Shown: positions 1 to 8,175 of the stretch, piece after piece
Position numbering within the stretch: position 1 is the first letter of the stretch
Layout of the letters: every line of letters begins with the position of its first letter
NCBI GenBank assembly: GCA_002340985.1
Contig: DDNC01000023.1
Location: 108,605-129,460, forward strand
Direction: 5' to 3'
Length of the DNA: 20,856 bases
Source of the DNA: Firmicutes bacterium UBA2530
GTDB taxonomy: Bacteria > Bacillota > Clostridia > Tissierellales > Sedimentibacteraceae
The notes under the pieces: generated by a model
The model's database searches: none
Seen by the model: the letters and a program-made list of their open reading frames with translations, nothing else
Told to the model about the DNA's origin: nothing
Made by a program: the position numbers and the translations under genes

Positions 1-60
1 CACTTTTAAATTAAAACAGTACAAATAAAATGGTAATAATTGCAAAAAACACATCTGAGT

Positions 61-88
61 TTGACATATGAGGATAATGTGCTATAAT
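61..88 (+). promoter_or_regulatory. Near-consensus sigma-A promoter upstream of the betaine importer
   Basis: TTGACA at 61-66 and TATAAT at 83-88 are separated by 16 bases, an almost perfect vegetative promoter. It points toward the importer operon but would leave a leader of about 350 bases before the first start codon at 444. No other gene lies between, so it either drives the importer with a long untranslated leader or makes a short separate RNA. Other weak -35/-10 pairs could exist in this AT-rich region closer to the gene. Confidence 0.6.
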
Positions 89-430
89 TAATTATGCAAT
101 TTATTTCTCGCATTAAATAAATGTCCCGTAATCTAGCATTATATGCTATGACATCTTAATTTTTTTATCTGACATTAAAATCAAAAAATTATCGAAGGAA
201 GTTTATAAAAAAAGAGCAAAACTTAATATGACTTAAGCCTAAACATATTGTATTTTATGGTTTTTTTGTTATTGAACAATTATGATATTTCATATTTATT
301 TTTTAATTCAATTATTTTCACGGAAAAATAAAAAGGTTATTTATCAAAAATTAATTTAAAAGGAAGAAACAAATTACATGCCATATAAATATTTATTTAA
401 TTAAATGGATATTTATATAAATATAAAAAT
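89..430 (+). other. Long AT-rich leader without a protein gene
   Basis: This stretch holds no convincing gene. It contains two perfect small hairpins: an 8-bp stem at 99-106/115-122 (ATTTATTT with AAATAAAT, loop of 8) and a 6-bp stem at 134-139/143-148 (TAGCAT with ATGCTA, loop TAT), the latter followed 11 bases later by a run of seven T. TGACAT occurs three times (62, 149, 170). An eight-codon reading frame starts at ATG 378 behind AAAAGGAAG, with poor spacing. No known riboswitch class was recognised. Confidence 0.35.
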
Positions 431-443
431 AAGGAGGATGAAA

Positions 444-1451
444 ATGAAAAAGAAATACGTTTTCATGATTTTAGCCTTGGTTTTGATTATTTCAATCTCT
501 GCATGTGCCAGAAATACAGGGATTAAACCAGGTGAAACAATAAAAATTGCAGTTACTGATAACGGCTGGGACAGCCAGAAGCTGCACAACGAAATAGCAA
601 GAATTGTGGTTGAAAATGGATATGAAGGATATAAGCTTGAAGCTTCATCCGGCTCATCAACTATGAACTGGCAGGCTATGATAAAGGGAGATATAGATCT
701 CGATATTGAAAGCTGGACAGATAACGTGTTGAGCTATCCTGAGGATGTGGCTAACGGAGATGTTGTAGACGTGGGAGTATTGGTGCCTGACAGCGCTCAG
801 GGTCTTTATGTTCCAAGATATATAGTAGAAGGAGATTCTGAACGTGGTATAGCGCCTTTGGCACCTGATTTAAAAACTGTGGAGGACCTGAAGAAATATC
901 CTGAATTGTTTCCAGATGACGAAGACAGGTCGAAAGGGAGAATTTATGGCTCTATTCCGGGCTGGATGGCAGATGAAATATTGTATAAAAAATATGAATA
1001 CTACGGATTGGACGAAATGTACAACTATACGAGACTGGGAAGCGAGGCCACTCTGTTTGCATCACTGGTATCCGCGTACAATCTGGGAAAACCATGGGTG
1101 GGATATTGCTATGAACCTACTTGGATAAGCGGTAAATTGGATATTGTCCTTCTTGAGGATGCAGCCTATGATCCTGAACTCTACATGGAAGGGAAATGTG
1201 AATTTCCGAAGCAGGAGCTTAAAATTGTAAGCAGCAGCAAATTTGCCGAAAGGGCTCCGGAGCTTCTTGAATTCTTCAGTAAATATAAAACAGGAAGTCA
1301 GCTGATAGCCGAGGCTCTGGCATATCTTGATGAGACAAAGTCCACCCATGAAGAAACGGCAAAGTGGCTTTTAAAGGAAAATGATTATTTGTTGGATGAA
1401 TGGCTCCCCAAGGAAAATGCCAAAAAAGTGAGGGAATTTCTCAACAAATAA
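444..1451 (+). CDS. Glycine betaine/proline-betaine ABC transporter, substrate-binding lipoprotein
   Basis: Extracytoplasmic binding protein of an OpuA/ProU-type importer that captures quaternary ammonium osmolytes (glycine betaine or related) and delivers them to the permease encoded next. The start at 444 is chosen because AAGGAGG lies at 431-437 with a six-base gap; upstream in-frame ATGs at 405 and 438 are too early or inside the ribosome site. The 335-residue product begins with a Lys-rich n-region, a hydrophobic segment and the lipobox ISAC, so the mature protein should be lipid-anchored at the Cys. The remainder matches the OpuAC-type fold by its NGWDSQKLHN start, the GDIDLDIESW segment and the aromatic-rich WVGYCYEPTW stretch; Trp and Tyr residues form the cation cage in this family. 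Which betaine is carried cannot be told. Nineteen bases separate it from the permease gene, so the three genes form an operon. Confidence 0.9.
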   Translation: MKKKYVFMILALVLIISISACARNTGIKPGETIKIAVTDNGWDSQKLHNEIARIVVENGYEGYKLEASSGSSTMNWQAMIKGDIDLDIESWTDNVLSYPEDVANGDVVDVGVLVPDSAQGLYVPRYIVEGDSERGIAPLAPDLKTVEDLKKYPELFPDDEDRSKGRIYGSIPGWMADEILYKKYEYYGLDEMYNYTRLGSEATLFASLVSAYNLGKPWVGYCYEPTWISGKLDIVLLEDAAYDPELYMEGKCEFPKQELKIVSSSKFAERAPELLEFFSKYKTGSQLIAEALAYLDETKSTHEETAKWLLKENDYLLDEWLPKENAKKVREFLNK

Positions 1452-1470
1452 TTAAAGAGAGGACATATTT

Positions 1471-2337
1471 ATGAATGACTATATATTTAAATTCCCAAAG
1501 GCGTGGCAGATAGATGTAGGCACGGCAATAGATGATTCTGTAAAGCAGTTCAGCAAAAACAATGCCGAGATACTTGATATCATAAAGTTCGGAGCCATAG
1601 ATGCCATTCAGGCAATCAATAATTTGTTGTCATCTGTTCCGTGGATTGTGCTTATATTATTGGTTGTATTTTTAGGATACAGAATAAGCAAAAAGATAAC
1701 AACAGGTGTGGCATACGGAGCGATGTTATTTTTTATAGGGACCTTTGGCCTTTGGGAGAACATGCTTGAAACTATTAGCCTTGTAATCGTTGCGGTATCC
1801 ATATCTCTCGCTCTGGGGTTTCCTATTGGTATACTTATAGCAATGAATAAAGGTGCGGACCGGGTTATACGGCCTGCTCTGGATCTGATGCAGACTATGC
1901 CGTCATTTGTATATCTTGTGCCTGCGGTTGTGCTGTTCAGTACGGGGACCATGCCTGCCTTGCTGGCGACTATTATTTATTCCGTGGTTCCCATGATAAG
2001 AATGACAAGCCATGGTATTGCTCATGTTGATAAGGAAGTAAGAGAAGCGGCCATAGCCTTTGGCTCAACAAAGATGCAAGCTCTTGTAAAGGTGCAGATA
2101 CCTCAGGCTATGCCAACAATAATGACAGGTGTGAATCAAACAATTATGATGGCAATGTCAATGGTGGTTACAAGTGCGATTATAGGAGCCAAGGGACTTG
2201 GGATGGAAATACTTCTTGCAACAAATCGTGTGGAAATGGGTAAGGCCCTGTTACCGGGAATTTCAATAGTAATTATTGCCATTATTTTAGACCGCCTTAC
2301 GCAGGGGATAACAAAGAAAAATGAGGTGGCAGAATAA
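1471..2337 (+). CDS. Glycine betaine/proline-betaine ABC transporter, permease
   Basis: Membrane subunit of the importer (OpuAB/ProW family), 288 residues, close to the family's usual size. After an N-terminal stretch of about 55 residues there are several hydrophobic spans (around residues 55-70, 75-95, 98-120, 140-165 and 225-270). The cytoplasmic EAA loop that contacts the ATPase is clear at EVREAAIAFGSTKMQAL followed by VQIPQAMP. It starts behind GAGAGGA. Its stop codon shares one base with the start of the ATPase gene (TAATG), so the two are translationally coupled. ProW-type permeases work as dimers with the ATPase on the inner face of the membrane. Confidence 0.92.
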   Translation: MNDYIFKFPKAWQIDVGTAIDDSVKQFSKNNAEILDIIKFGAIDAIQAINNLLSSVPWIVLILLVVFLGYRISKKITTGVAYGAMLFFIGTFGLWENMLETISLVIVAVSISLALGFPIGILIAMNKGADRVIRPALDLMQTMPSFVYLVPAVVLFSTGTMPALLATIIYSVVPMIRMTSHGIAHVDKEVREAAIAFGSTKMQALVKVQIPQAMPTIMTGVNQTIMMAMSMVVTSAIIGAKGLGMEILLATNRVEMGKALLPGISIVIIAIILDRLTQGITKKNEVAE

Positions 2338-3524
2338 TGAATGAAAATATAGACAATATAATAGAAGTAAGTAATATATCCAAATTGTATGGATTAAATA
2401 AAAAAGAAGCATCAAGGATGATGAAGGACGGATTTGAAAAGGATAAGGTATATAAAAAAACAGGAGTAACTGTCGCTTTGTGGGATGTTTCATTCACTGT
2501 AAAAAGAGGTGAAATTTTTGTGATAATAGGGTTATCCGGCTCCGGAAAATCCACATTGATTCGCTGTTTCAACCAGCTACTGAAGCCAACATCAGGAAAG
2601 ATATATTTTAACGGCAAGGATATAGAAGCATTCAATAAGAAGGAAATGCTTGAATATAGAAGAAATAAAATATCAATGGTATTTCAAAATTTTGGTCTTA
2701 TGTCTCACCGCGACGTTATGGATAATGTTGCATACGGTCTTGAGGTCAAAAGTGTATCAAAGGATGAAAGAAAGAGAAGAGCTTTTGAAATGACGAAGTT
2801 AGTAGGACTTGAGGGATGGGAAAACAACTCTATTACCAGTCTTTCCGGTGGGATGAAGCAACGTGTGGGGCTTGCAAGAGCCTTGGCGAATGATCCGGAG
2901 GTACTGCTTATGGATGAACCTTTTTCAGCTCTTGATCCACTGGTGAGGAAGGATATGCAGTTTGAACTTTTGTCTCTTCAGAGAAAGTTGCAAAAGACGG
3001 TAATTTTCATAACCCATGATATAAATGAAGCCTTTAAGCTTGGAGATACTGTCGCTATAATGAGAGACGGCAAGGTAATCCAGATAGATACTCCTGAGAA
3101 TATGTCTGTTAATCCTGCGGATGATTATGTGAAAAAATTTATTGACAGCGCTGACAAAACAAAGGTAATGAGCCTTAAGCATGTTATGATTACTCCGTCA
3201 TGTCTCATAAAGGAAAATGATTCGGTTAAAAATGCAATAAGAGAAATGCGTCAAAATTCTGTTTCAAGTGCATATGTTGTTGATGCAAGGATGAAATATA
3301 AAGGTATATTGACAATTGATGATGCAATCAAAGCAAATAATGAAAATATAAAGCTTTTTGACATAGTGAGGAAAGATGCGTTGACAGCAAGAGAAGATAT
3401 TCATGTAAGCGATATAATACCAATGGCTGTGGAGGCAAAGTTCCCCATAGTGGTTACTGATGAAGAGGGTGCATTAAAGGGAATTGTGACAAAAAGTTCT
3501 GTCCTGTCTTCATTGGCAGAATAA
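2337..3524 (+). CDS. Glycine betaine/proline-betaine ABC transporter, ATP-binding subunit with CBS domains
   Basis: The ATPase that powers the importer (OpuAA/ProV/GbuA type), 395 residues. Walker A is GLSGSGKST at residues 65-73, the signature LSGGMKQR lies near residue 174, Walker B LLMDEPFSALDP follows, and the switch histidine is in FITHD. The extended N-terminal segment before Walker A with the KKEASRMMKDG stretch is typical of the OpuAA/ProV subfamily. Residues from about 285 to 395 form a tandem CBS module, which in characterised OpuA systems senses ionic strength or cyclic di-AMP and gates transport. The start ATG overlaps the permease stop by one base, with GAGGTGG upstream inside the permease gene. 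A terminator follows directly, so it closes the operon. Confidence 0.93.
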   Translation: MNENIDNIIEVSNISKLYGLNKKEASRMMKDGFEKDKVYKKTGVTVALWDVSFTVKRGEIFVIIGLSGSGKSTLIRCFNQLLKPTSGKIYFNGKDIEAFNKKEMLEYRRNKISMVFQNFGLMSHRDVMDNVAYGLEVKSVSKDERKRRAFEMTKLVGLEGWENNSITSLSGGMKQRVGLARALANDPEVLLMDEPFSALDPLVRKDMQFELLSLQRKLQKTVIFITHDINEAFKLGDTVAIMRDGKVIQIDTPENMSVNPADDYVKKFIDSADKTKVMSLKHVMITPSCLIKENDSVKNAIREMRQNSVSSAYVVDARMKYKGILTIDDAIKANNENIKLFDIVRKDALTAREDIHVSDIIPMAVEAKFPIVVTDEEGALKGIVTKSSVLSSLAE

Positions 3525-3536
3525 TTAAATTATATT

Positions 3537-3583
3537 AAATTGCTGTATTTGTGCATTTATGCATACAAGTGCGGCAATTTTTG
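3537..3583 (+). terminator. Rho-independent terminator after the betaine importer operon
   Basis: AAATTGC (3537-3543) pairs with GCAATTT (3574-3580), with an inner stem TTGTGCAT/ATGC-ATACAA, and the helix runs into TTTTT. It lies 13 bases after the ATPase stop codon. Confidence 0.8.
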
Positions 3584-3622
3584 TATGACCTAACCCCATT
3601 TTTTCGACAGAAAGGAGAAAAA

Positions 3623-3697
3623 ATGGCGAACGAGACTGCGATTAGTTGCCTTTTTACTATCAATATTTCTTTCGGTCTTAGAGCTGATGTGATATAA
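3623..3697 (+). CDS. Possible 24-residue hydrophobic small protein
   Basis: A reading frame of 24 codons with a very good ribosome site (AAAGGAG at 3611-3617, six bases before the ATG). The product starts MANETAISCLF, has a hydrophobic middle and ends FGLRADVI. I do not recognise it. It sits between the importer terminator and pyrC, with only about 27 bases after the terminator for a promoter of its own, and its last codons coincide with the extended -10 element that probably drives pyrC. It may be a real small membrane peptide, a leader peptide, or chance. Confidence 0.25.
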   Translation: MANETAISCLFTINISFGLRADVI

Positions 3698-3698
3698 T
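3690..3698 (+). promoter_or_regulatory. Extended -10 promoter element for pyrC
   Basis: TGATATAAT is a consensus extended -10 (TG-N-TATAAT). No good -35 is visible about 17 bases upstream, as is allowed for extended -10 promoters. Transcription would start near 3705, about 20 bases before the pyrC start, leaving no room for a PyrR leader. Confidence 0.5.
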
Positions 3699-3726
3699 AA
3701 TATTAAATTTTAACAGGGTGATGGAA

Positions 3727-4992
3727 ATGATACTTATAAAAAACGGAAGAGTAATAGATCCCGAATCCGGAAGGGATGAAATTGCAGACATCCTTGTAGA
3801 TGATGGGAAGATAGCACAAATAGGGAAAAACTTTGATGTGCCTGGTGAAAAGGTTGTAATAGATGCAGGCGGATGTGTTGTATCTCCTGGACTTATAGAT
3901 GTTCATGTGCATTTCAGAGACCCGGGCTTTGAGTACAAGGAGGACATTCACAGCGGTTCCATGGCGGCTGCAAAGGGAGGATTTACAACTGTTGTTTGTA
4001 TGGCAAACACGAAGCCTGCGGTTGACAATAAAGAGACTCTGAGTTATATTCTGAAAAAAACTGAGAATTCTCTTATAAACGTGCTTCAGACAGCAGCAGT
4101 AACAGTGGGCTTGCAGGGAAAGGACATTGTGAACATGGCAGAGCTTAAAATGGCCGGAGCGGCAGGCTTCACAGATGACGGTATTCCTTTGATTAATGCC
4201 GGAACTGCGTTTAAGGCCATGGAGACAGCAAAGTCTTTGAATGTTCCCATAAGCTTTCACGAAGAAGATCCTTCGCTGGTTGGTAATCCCGGAATTAACG
4301 ATGGAGCGGTTGCTGCAGGTATGAAAATAAAGGGTGCCTCTTCTGTGGCAGAAGATTCCATGATAGCGAGAGATTGTATTTTAGCTCTTGAAAGCGGGGC
4401 AAGAGTAAATTTTCAACATATTAGCTCCGCGAAGGCGGTCGATTTAATCAGGCATGCGAAGCTTAAAGGTGCAGATGTATTTGCCGAGGCATCGCCTCAC
4501 CATTTTACACTGACTGAAGATGATGTATTGAAGTACGGAACAAACGCAAAGATGAATCCGCCTTTGAGGACGGATGCTGACAGAACCGGAATAATAGATG
4601 GGCTGAAGGACGGAACAATTAACATAATAGCAACAGATCATGCACCTCACAGCATGGAGGAAAAAGATCGCGAATTTACAATGGCACCAAGTGGAATTAT
4701 CGGACTGGAAACAGCTCTGGCTCTGGGAATTACAGAGCTTGTAGAAAAAGGCCATCTTACACTTTCTGAGCTTTTAGAGAAAATGACAATTAATCCTGCA
4801 AGACTATATAACCTTGATTCCGGAAGAATAAAGGAGGGAGCATCCGCAGATGTGCTGATATTCAATGCTGACGAAAAGTGGACTGTTGATAAGTTTTCTT
4901 CAAAATCAAGCAACTCACCGTTTATAGGATGGGAGTTGAAGGGAAAAGTTAAGTATACCATATGCAGGGGAAGAATCGTATATAATGATTAA
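3727..4992 (+). CDS. pyrC: Dihydroorotase
   Basis: Zinc hydrolase that cyclises carbamoyl aspartate to dihydroorotate, the third step of pyrimidine synthesis, in the cytoplasm. Counting from ATG 3727 (421 residues), the metal ligands are in place: H60 and H62 in DVHVHFRDPG, D150/D151 in GFTDDG, H178 in SFHEED, H231 in FQHIS, and the catalytic Asp304 in ATDHAPHS. This is the class I (Bacillus/Aquifex-like) type, in which the bridging position is an Asp rather than a carboxylated Lys. The start at 3727 is preferred because GGGTGAT at 3716-3722 serves as ribosome site and the family normally begins MLLIKNGR-like; an in-frame GTG (3718) and ATG (3721) lie within that site. The gene stands apart from the pyrB operon and has no PyrR-like box, so its control probably differs. 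Confidence 0.95.
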   Translation: MILIKNGRVIDPESGRDEIADILVDDGKIAQIGKNFDVPGEKVVIDAGGCVVSPGLIDVHVHFRDPGFEYKEDIHSGSMAAAKGGFTTVVCMANTKPAVDNKETLSYILKKTENSLINVLQTAAVTVGLQGKDIVNMAELKMAGAAGFTDDGIPLINAGTAFKAMETAKSLNVPISFHEEDPSLVGNPGINDGAVAAGMKIKGASSVAEDSMIARDCILALESGARVNFQHISSAKAVDLIRHAKLKGADVFAEASPHHFTLTEDDVLKYGTNAKMNPPLRTDADRTGIIDGLKDGTINIIATDHAPHSMEEKDREFTMAPSGIIGLETALALGITELVEKGHLTLSELLEKMTINPARLYNLDSGRIKEGASADVLIFNADEKWTVDKFSSKSSNSPFIGWELKGKVKYTICRGRIVYND

Positions 4993-4995
4993 TTA

Positions 4996-5024
4996 TTGTC
5001 AAAGACAGCATACAGACATATAAT
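4996..5024 (+). promoter_or_regulatory. Promoter for the class V desulfurase-like gene
   Basis: TTGTCA (4996-5001) and TATAAT (5019-5024) are 17 bases apart, an excellent vegetative promoter 30 bases before the start codon at 5054. A second TATAAT occurs at 5035. This separates the gene's expression from pyrC. Confidence 0.7.
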
Positions 5025-5053
5025 AGATTAAAAATATAATAGCAGGTGATATA

Positions 5054-6196
5054 ATGATTTATTTAGATAATGCGGCAACAACATACCCGAAGCCAAAGGC
5101 GGTATATCAGAACGTCATGAGAGCCATGACCGAATATGGTGCTAATCCGGGAAGAGGCAGCCACGCAATGGCAATTGAAGGAGCAAGGGTAATTTACGAA
5201 ACAAGAGAGTTGTTGGCAGAGCTTTTTAATCTTGATGATCCCATGAAAGTAATATTCACCTTTAATGCCACCGACGGATTGAATCAGGCAATAAAAGGAG
5301 TTCTGAATCCGGGAGATCATGTTATAACGACCACAATGGAGCATAACTCCGTGCTCAGACCCATTAAGGAGCTTGAAAAATACGGTGTGGAAAACACTAT
5401 TGTTCAATGTGCCTCTGACGGAAGAGTAAGTGTTGAGGATATTGAAGCAGCTGTAAGGAATAACACGAAATTGGTTGTGACGACACATGTTTCAAATCTG
5501 ACCGGTACAATAATGCCTATAGAAAAAATTGGACAAATGTGTAAAAGAAGAAATGTATTGTACCTGGTTGACGGCTCACAAAGTGCAGGGGTTCTTGAAA
5601 TAGATATGAAAAAACAAAACATTGATTTATTGGCAGTGCCCGGACACAAAGGACTTTTGGGTCCTCAGGGTACCGGAGCGCTGATGATTAACTGCGATAC
5701 TGAAATAAAACAGCTAAGGGAAGGGGGAACAGGAAGTGAATCAAGCAGCGTGATACAGCCTGATTTTTATCCGGATAAACTTGAATCGGGAACTCATAAC
5801 CTTCCGGGCATTGCGGGTTTGAATGCAGGAATAAAGTACATTTTAAACAAGGGCACAAAATCGATTTACAGCCATGAAAAAAAGCTTCTTGAGATATTCA
5901 TCGATGAAATTGAAAAGAATGCCAAAATCAAAATATACGGCCCTGAAGACATTGATGACAGATGCGGGGTTGTTCCGTTAAATGTAGAAGGAATAGATTC
6001 ATCTGAGGTTGCTTTTATGTTGGATACTCAATACGGAATCGCGGTGAGACCTGGTCTTCATTGTGCTCCTCTGGCACATAAAACAATCGGAACCGAAAAA
6101 ATAGGTGCCGTTAGATTCGGTATAGGTCCGTTTAATAAAAAATCCGATATTATGGCAGCTATAAAGGCATTGAATGAAATTTCCGGAATTAAATAA
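5054..6196 (+). CDS. Class V PLP-dependent enzyme, cysteine desulfurase type, possibly selenium-associated
   Basis: A NifS/CsdB-like fold-type I enzyme of 380 residues, expected to take sulfur or selenium from cysteine or selenocysteine as an enzyme-bound persulfide or perselenide. The PLP lysine is K199 in VPGHKGLLGPQGTG; the pocket has MEHNSVLRP and VDGSQSAG; the catalytic Cys is C337 in RPGLHCAPLAH. The overall pattern resembles the EF2568-like family (TIGR01977) rather than IscS, NifS or SufS. From general knowledge, that family often co-occurs with YedF and SelD in genomes with selenium-dependent molybdenum hydroxylases; yedF lies 2 kb downstream here. No scaffold gene such as iscU or sufU is adjacent. 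The start follows AGGTGAT, and the gene has its own promoter and terminator. The sulfur-versus-selenium substrate is inferred from context only. Confidence 0.85.
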   Translation: MIYLDNAATTYPKPKAVYQNVMRAMTEYGANPGRGSHAMAIEGARVIYETRELLAELFNLDDPMKVIFTFNATDGLNQAIKGVLNPGDHVITTTMEHNSVLRPIKELEKYGVENTIVQCASDGRVSVEDIEAAVRNNTKLVVTTHVSNLTGTIMPIEKIGQMCKRRNVLYLVDGSQSAGVLEIDMKKQNIDLLAVPGHKGLLGPQGTGALMINCDTEIKQLREGGTGSESSSVIQPDFYPDKLESGTHNLPGIAGLNAGIKYILNKGTKSIYSHEKKLLEIFIDEIEKNAKIKIYGPEDIDDRCGVVPLNVEGIDSSEVAFMLDTQYGIAVRPGLHCAPLAHKTIGTEKIGAVRFGIGPFNKKSDIMAAIKALNEISGIK

Positions 6197-6204
6197 AATT
6201 TTTA

Positions 6205-6242
6205 AGGGCAGGAACAACTTTTGTTTTCTTGTCCTTGTTTTA
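6205..6242 (+). terminator. Terminator after the desulfurase-like gene
   Basis: A 10-bp stem (6205-6214 with 6226-6235, two G-U pairs) followed by TGTTTTAT. It begins nine bases after the stop codon. Confidence 0.65.
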
Positions 6243-6360
6243 TACATGTACATAGGGGTATTATATATTTATAAACTAATTTGCTTCAAGGGACCTTATT
6301 TAATGCTAATTAGTATTGTTTTATATTTAATTAATTTCTAATGCATTGAATATAAAAATT

Positions 6361-6369
6361 TGATATAAT
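6361..6369 (+). promoter_or_regulatory. Extended -10 promoter for the DUF5711-cvpA-yedF genes
   Basis: TGATATAAT is a consensus extended -10, identical to the element in front of pyrC. It lies 28 bases before the start codon at 6398; a good -35 is not visible. It probably drives the DUF5711-like, cvpA, yedF and DUF951 genes, which are closely spaced. Confidence 0.55.
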
Positions 6370-6397
6370 ATGGTAAATCAACGGATTGGGAAAAACT

Positions 6398-7468
6398 ATG
6401 AAAAAACTGACTACATTTATTATATTTTTTTTAATAATAATATTTGGAATAATATATTTTACATATGGAAAAGATTTTTTAGAGCTATTGGATGAGAAAA
6501 GGGTATATTCTGTAAAAGATACAGTTGAAACAGCAATGGACAATCTTGAAGAATGTAAATTTTTTGGTGGAGGAATAATAACATATAATAATAAAAAGGT
6601 TATTTTTCTTGATTATAACAATACTACCAAGTGGAAAAATGAGGATGCAGAATTTACAAGTCAGATATTTACAGCAGGCGATTATATTTTTAGAAAATCC
6701 GGAAGTACAATACAGGTTACAGATAAGAATAATGAAAGGTATGTAATAGCTGAAATTGACGGGCAAATTATAAATGTTTCACGTGAAAATAACAAAACAT
6801 ATATTATAATCAAAAACAGCTCAGGTAAAAATTCATTGTATATTATAAATGAAAATAATGAAATAGCTGTTGATAACAAGGTGTTTTCGGATATCATAAC
6901 AGGAGTGTCTATAAGTGATAAATCAGAAGGATATTCCATTATGACCTTGAAGCTTGAGGGAGGGAAGACTGTTAACTCTGTTTATTTCAATCTTATGGAT
7001 GATGTAGAGCTGTGGAAAACTGAAATAAGCAATGAAATATTGATTAAAATTAAAATAGTAAATAACAACGTTGTTGTAATTGGAACAAAAAACATTTATT
7101 ACTATAATCTGAACGGTAAGCTCATGTGGAAGAATGGTATCTATAACGAAATATTGGATTATGAAATAAATAAGGAAAATCAAAAAATATATGTTCTTTA
7201 TAAAAAAAGTGACGGATGCGAATTAATTTCCTACAACCTTGAGGGAAAGGTGAAGGATTTGATGGAAACTCCGGGAGGTGCACAGAAATTAAAGGTTTAC
7301 GGCAATAAGGTTTTTGTATATAATGAAAATAGAATATATCTGATTCATGGTACAAAGACTGATAAAGTATATGAAAATAACGAGAATAAAATTGTTGATT
7401 TCATGTCTTCAGGAAATGATATCTTCATTTTATTTAAAGATAAGCTTATAAAGGGACAAATAAAATAA
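6398..7468 (+). CDS. Membrane-anchored extracytoplasmic protein, DUF5711-like
   Basis: A 356-residue protein with one N-terminal transmembrane segment (about residues 3-22, KLTTFIIFFLIIIFGIIYF) and a large outside domain rich in short beta strands. Repeating Tyr/Ile/Val-rich units separated by Asn/Lys/Gly turns (for example NVVVIGTKNIYYYNLNGKL) suggest a beta-propeller, in the manner of PQQ or WD40-like repeats. The position directly before cvpA and the overall layout match DUF5711 proteins of Clostridia, whose role is unknown; I make that match from memory. ATG 6398 is favoured over an in-frame TTG at 6386; the ribosome site is weak (GGATTGGG). Lys/Asn/Ile content is higher than in neighbouring enzymes, as is common for surface proteins here. 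Confidence 0.7.
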   Translation: MKKLTTFIIFFLIIIFGIIYFTYGKDFLELLDEKRVYSVKDTVETAMDNLEECKFFGGGIITYNNKKVIFLDYNNTTKWKNEDAEFTSQIFTAGDYIFRKSGSTIQVTDKNNERYVIAEIDGQIINVSRENNKTYIIIKNSSGKNSLYIINENNEIAVDNKVFSDIITGVSISDKSEGYSIMTLKLEGGKTVNSVYFNLMDDVELWKTEISNEILIKIKIVNNNVVVIGTKNIYYYNLNGKLMWKNGIYNEILDYEINKENQKIYVLYKKSDGCELISYNLEGKVKDLMETPGGAQKLKVYGNKVFVYNENRIYLIHGTKTDKVYENNENKIVDFMSSGNDIFILFKDKLIKGQIK

Positions 7469-7500
7469 GTTAAAAAGCTACAGATAAAGGGAGGTTTCGC

Positions 7501-8166
7501 ATGAACTATATTGATATTTTAATAATTGTTTTCGCAGGTTATTCTTGTTTTCAAGGATACAGAAGGGGATTTATAAAGACACTTTTTGATACGGTGGGAG
7601 TTATAGTTGCATTTTTTCTCAGCAGAGAATTATATTATGTGGCAGAAAATATCATATTGAATAATACTAAGATGTTTGTTAAAATTCATGATTTTTTTGA
7701 GAAGAATATCTCAGGCAGGCTCCTGGAGACATTTCAGGAATCCATGAATATTCCGGCGGAGCTTAAAAAAGTACTGAGCAATGTTATTAATACAAAGGAC
7801 GTGGTGGCAGGAGATACTTTGTCTGTGTTTATAGATAATATAAGCATCATACTGATTAGATCCATAAGCTTTATAATTACTTTTCTTGTTATATATGCTC
7901 TGCTTATCCTGTTATCAAGCTTTATTAACGCAATATTCAAGCTTCCGTTGCTGAATTTTACAAACAGAATATTTGGCGCAGCAACAGGCATATTAAAAGG
8001 TGCTATAGTTTTATACATAATATTTGCTCTGAGTTCCCCTATGATAGGATTTTTACAGGATAACAAGCTCGCCCAAGGTGTTCTTGAATCAGAGTCAAGC
8101 AAAATATTTTATGATAATAACATTATATTAAATTACCTTTCATATAAAGGATTTTACAATAACTAA
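7501..8166 (+). CDS. CvpA family membrane protein
   Basis: A 221-residue integral membrane protein of the CvpA family (named for colicin V production; linked in other bacteria to envelope stress resistance and cell-surface functions). It shows the family start MNYIDILIIVFAGYSCFQGYRRGF, with a basic GYRRGF loop after the first span, a second span to about residue 40, then a long loop and two further spans near residues 117-140 and 155-180. GGGAGG lies eight bases before ATG 7501. It is 32 bases after the DUF5711-like gene and ten bases before yedF, so co-transcription is likely. Confidence 0.82.
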   Translation: MNYIDILIIVFAGYSCFQGYRRGFIKTLFDTVGVIVAFFLSRELYYVAENIILNNTKMFVKIHDFFEKNISGRLLETFQESMNIPAELKKVLSNVINTKDVVAGDTLSVFIDNISIILIRSISFIITFLVIYALLILLSSFINAIFKLPLLNFTNRIFGAATGILKGAIVLYIIFALSSPMIGFLQDNKLAQGVLESESSKIFYDNNIILNYLSYKGFYNN

Positions 8167-8175
8167 GGAGAGAAT

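Noticed and set aside
3703..4260. Open reading frame of 185 codons on the minus strand over pyrC
   Set aside because: It is the complement of a well-conserved dihydroorotase and gives a Cys/His-rich product without any family pattern or ribosome site.
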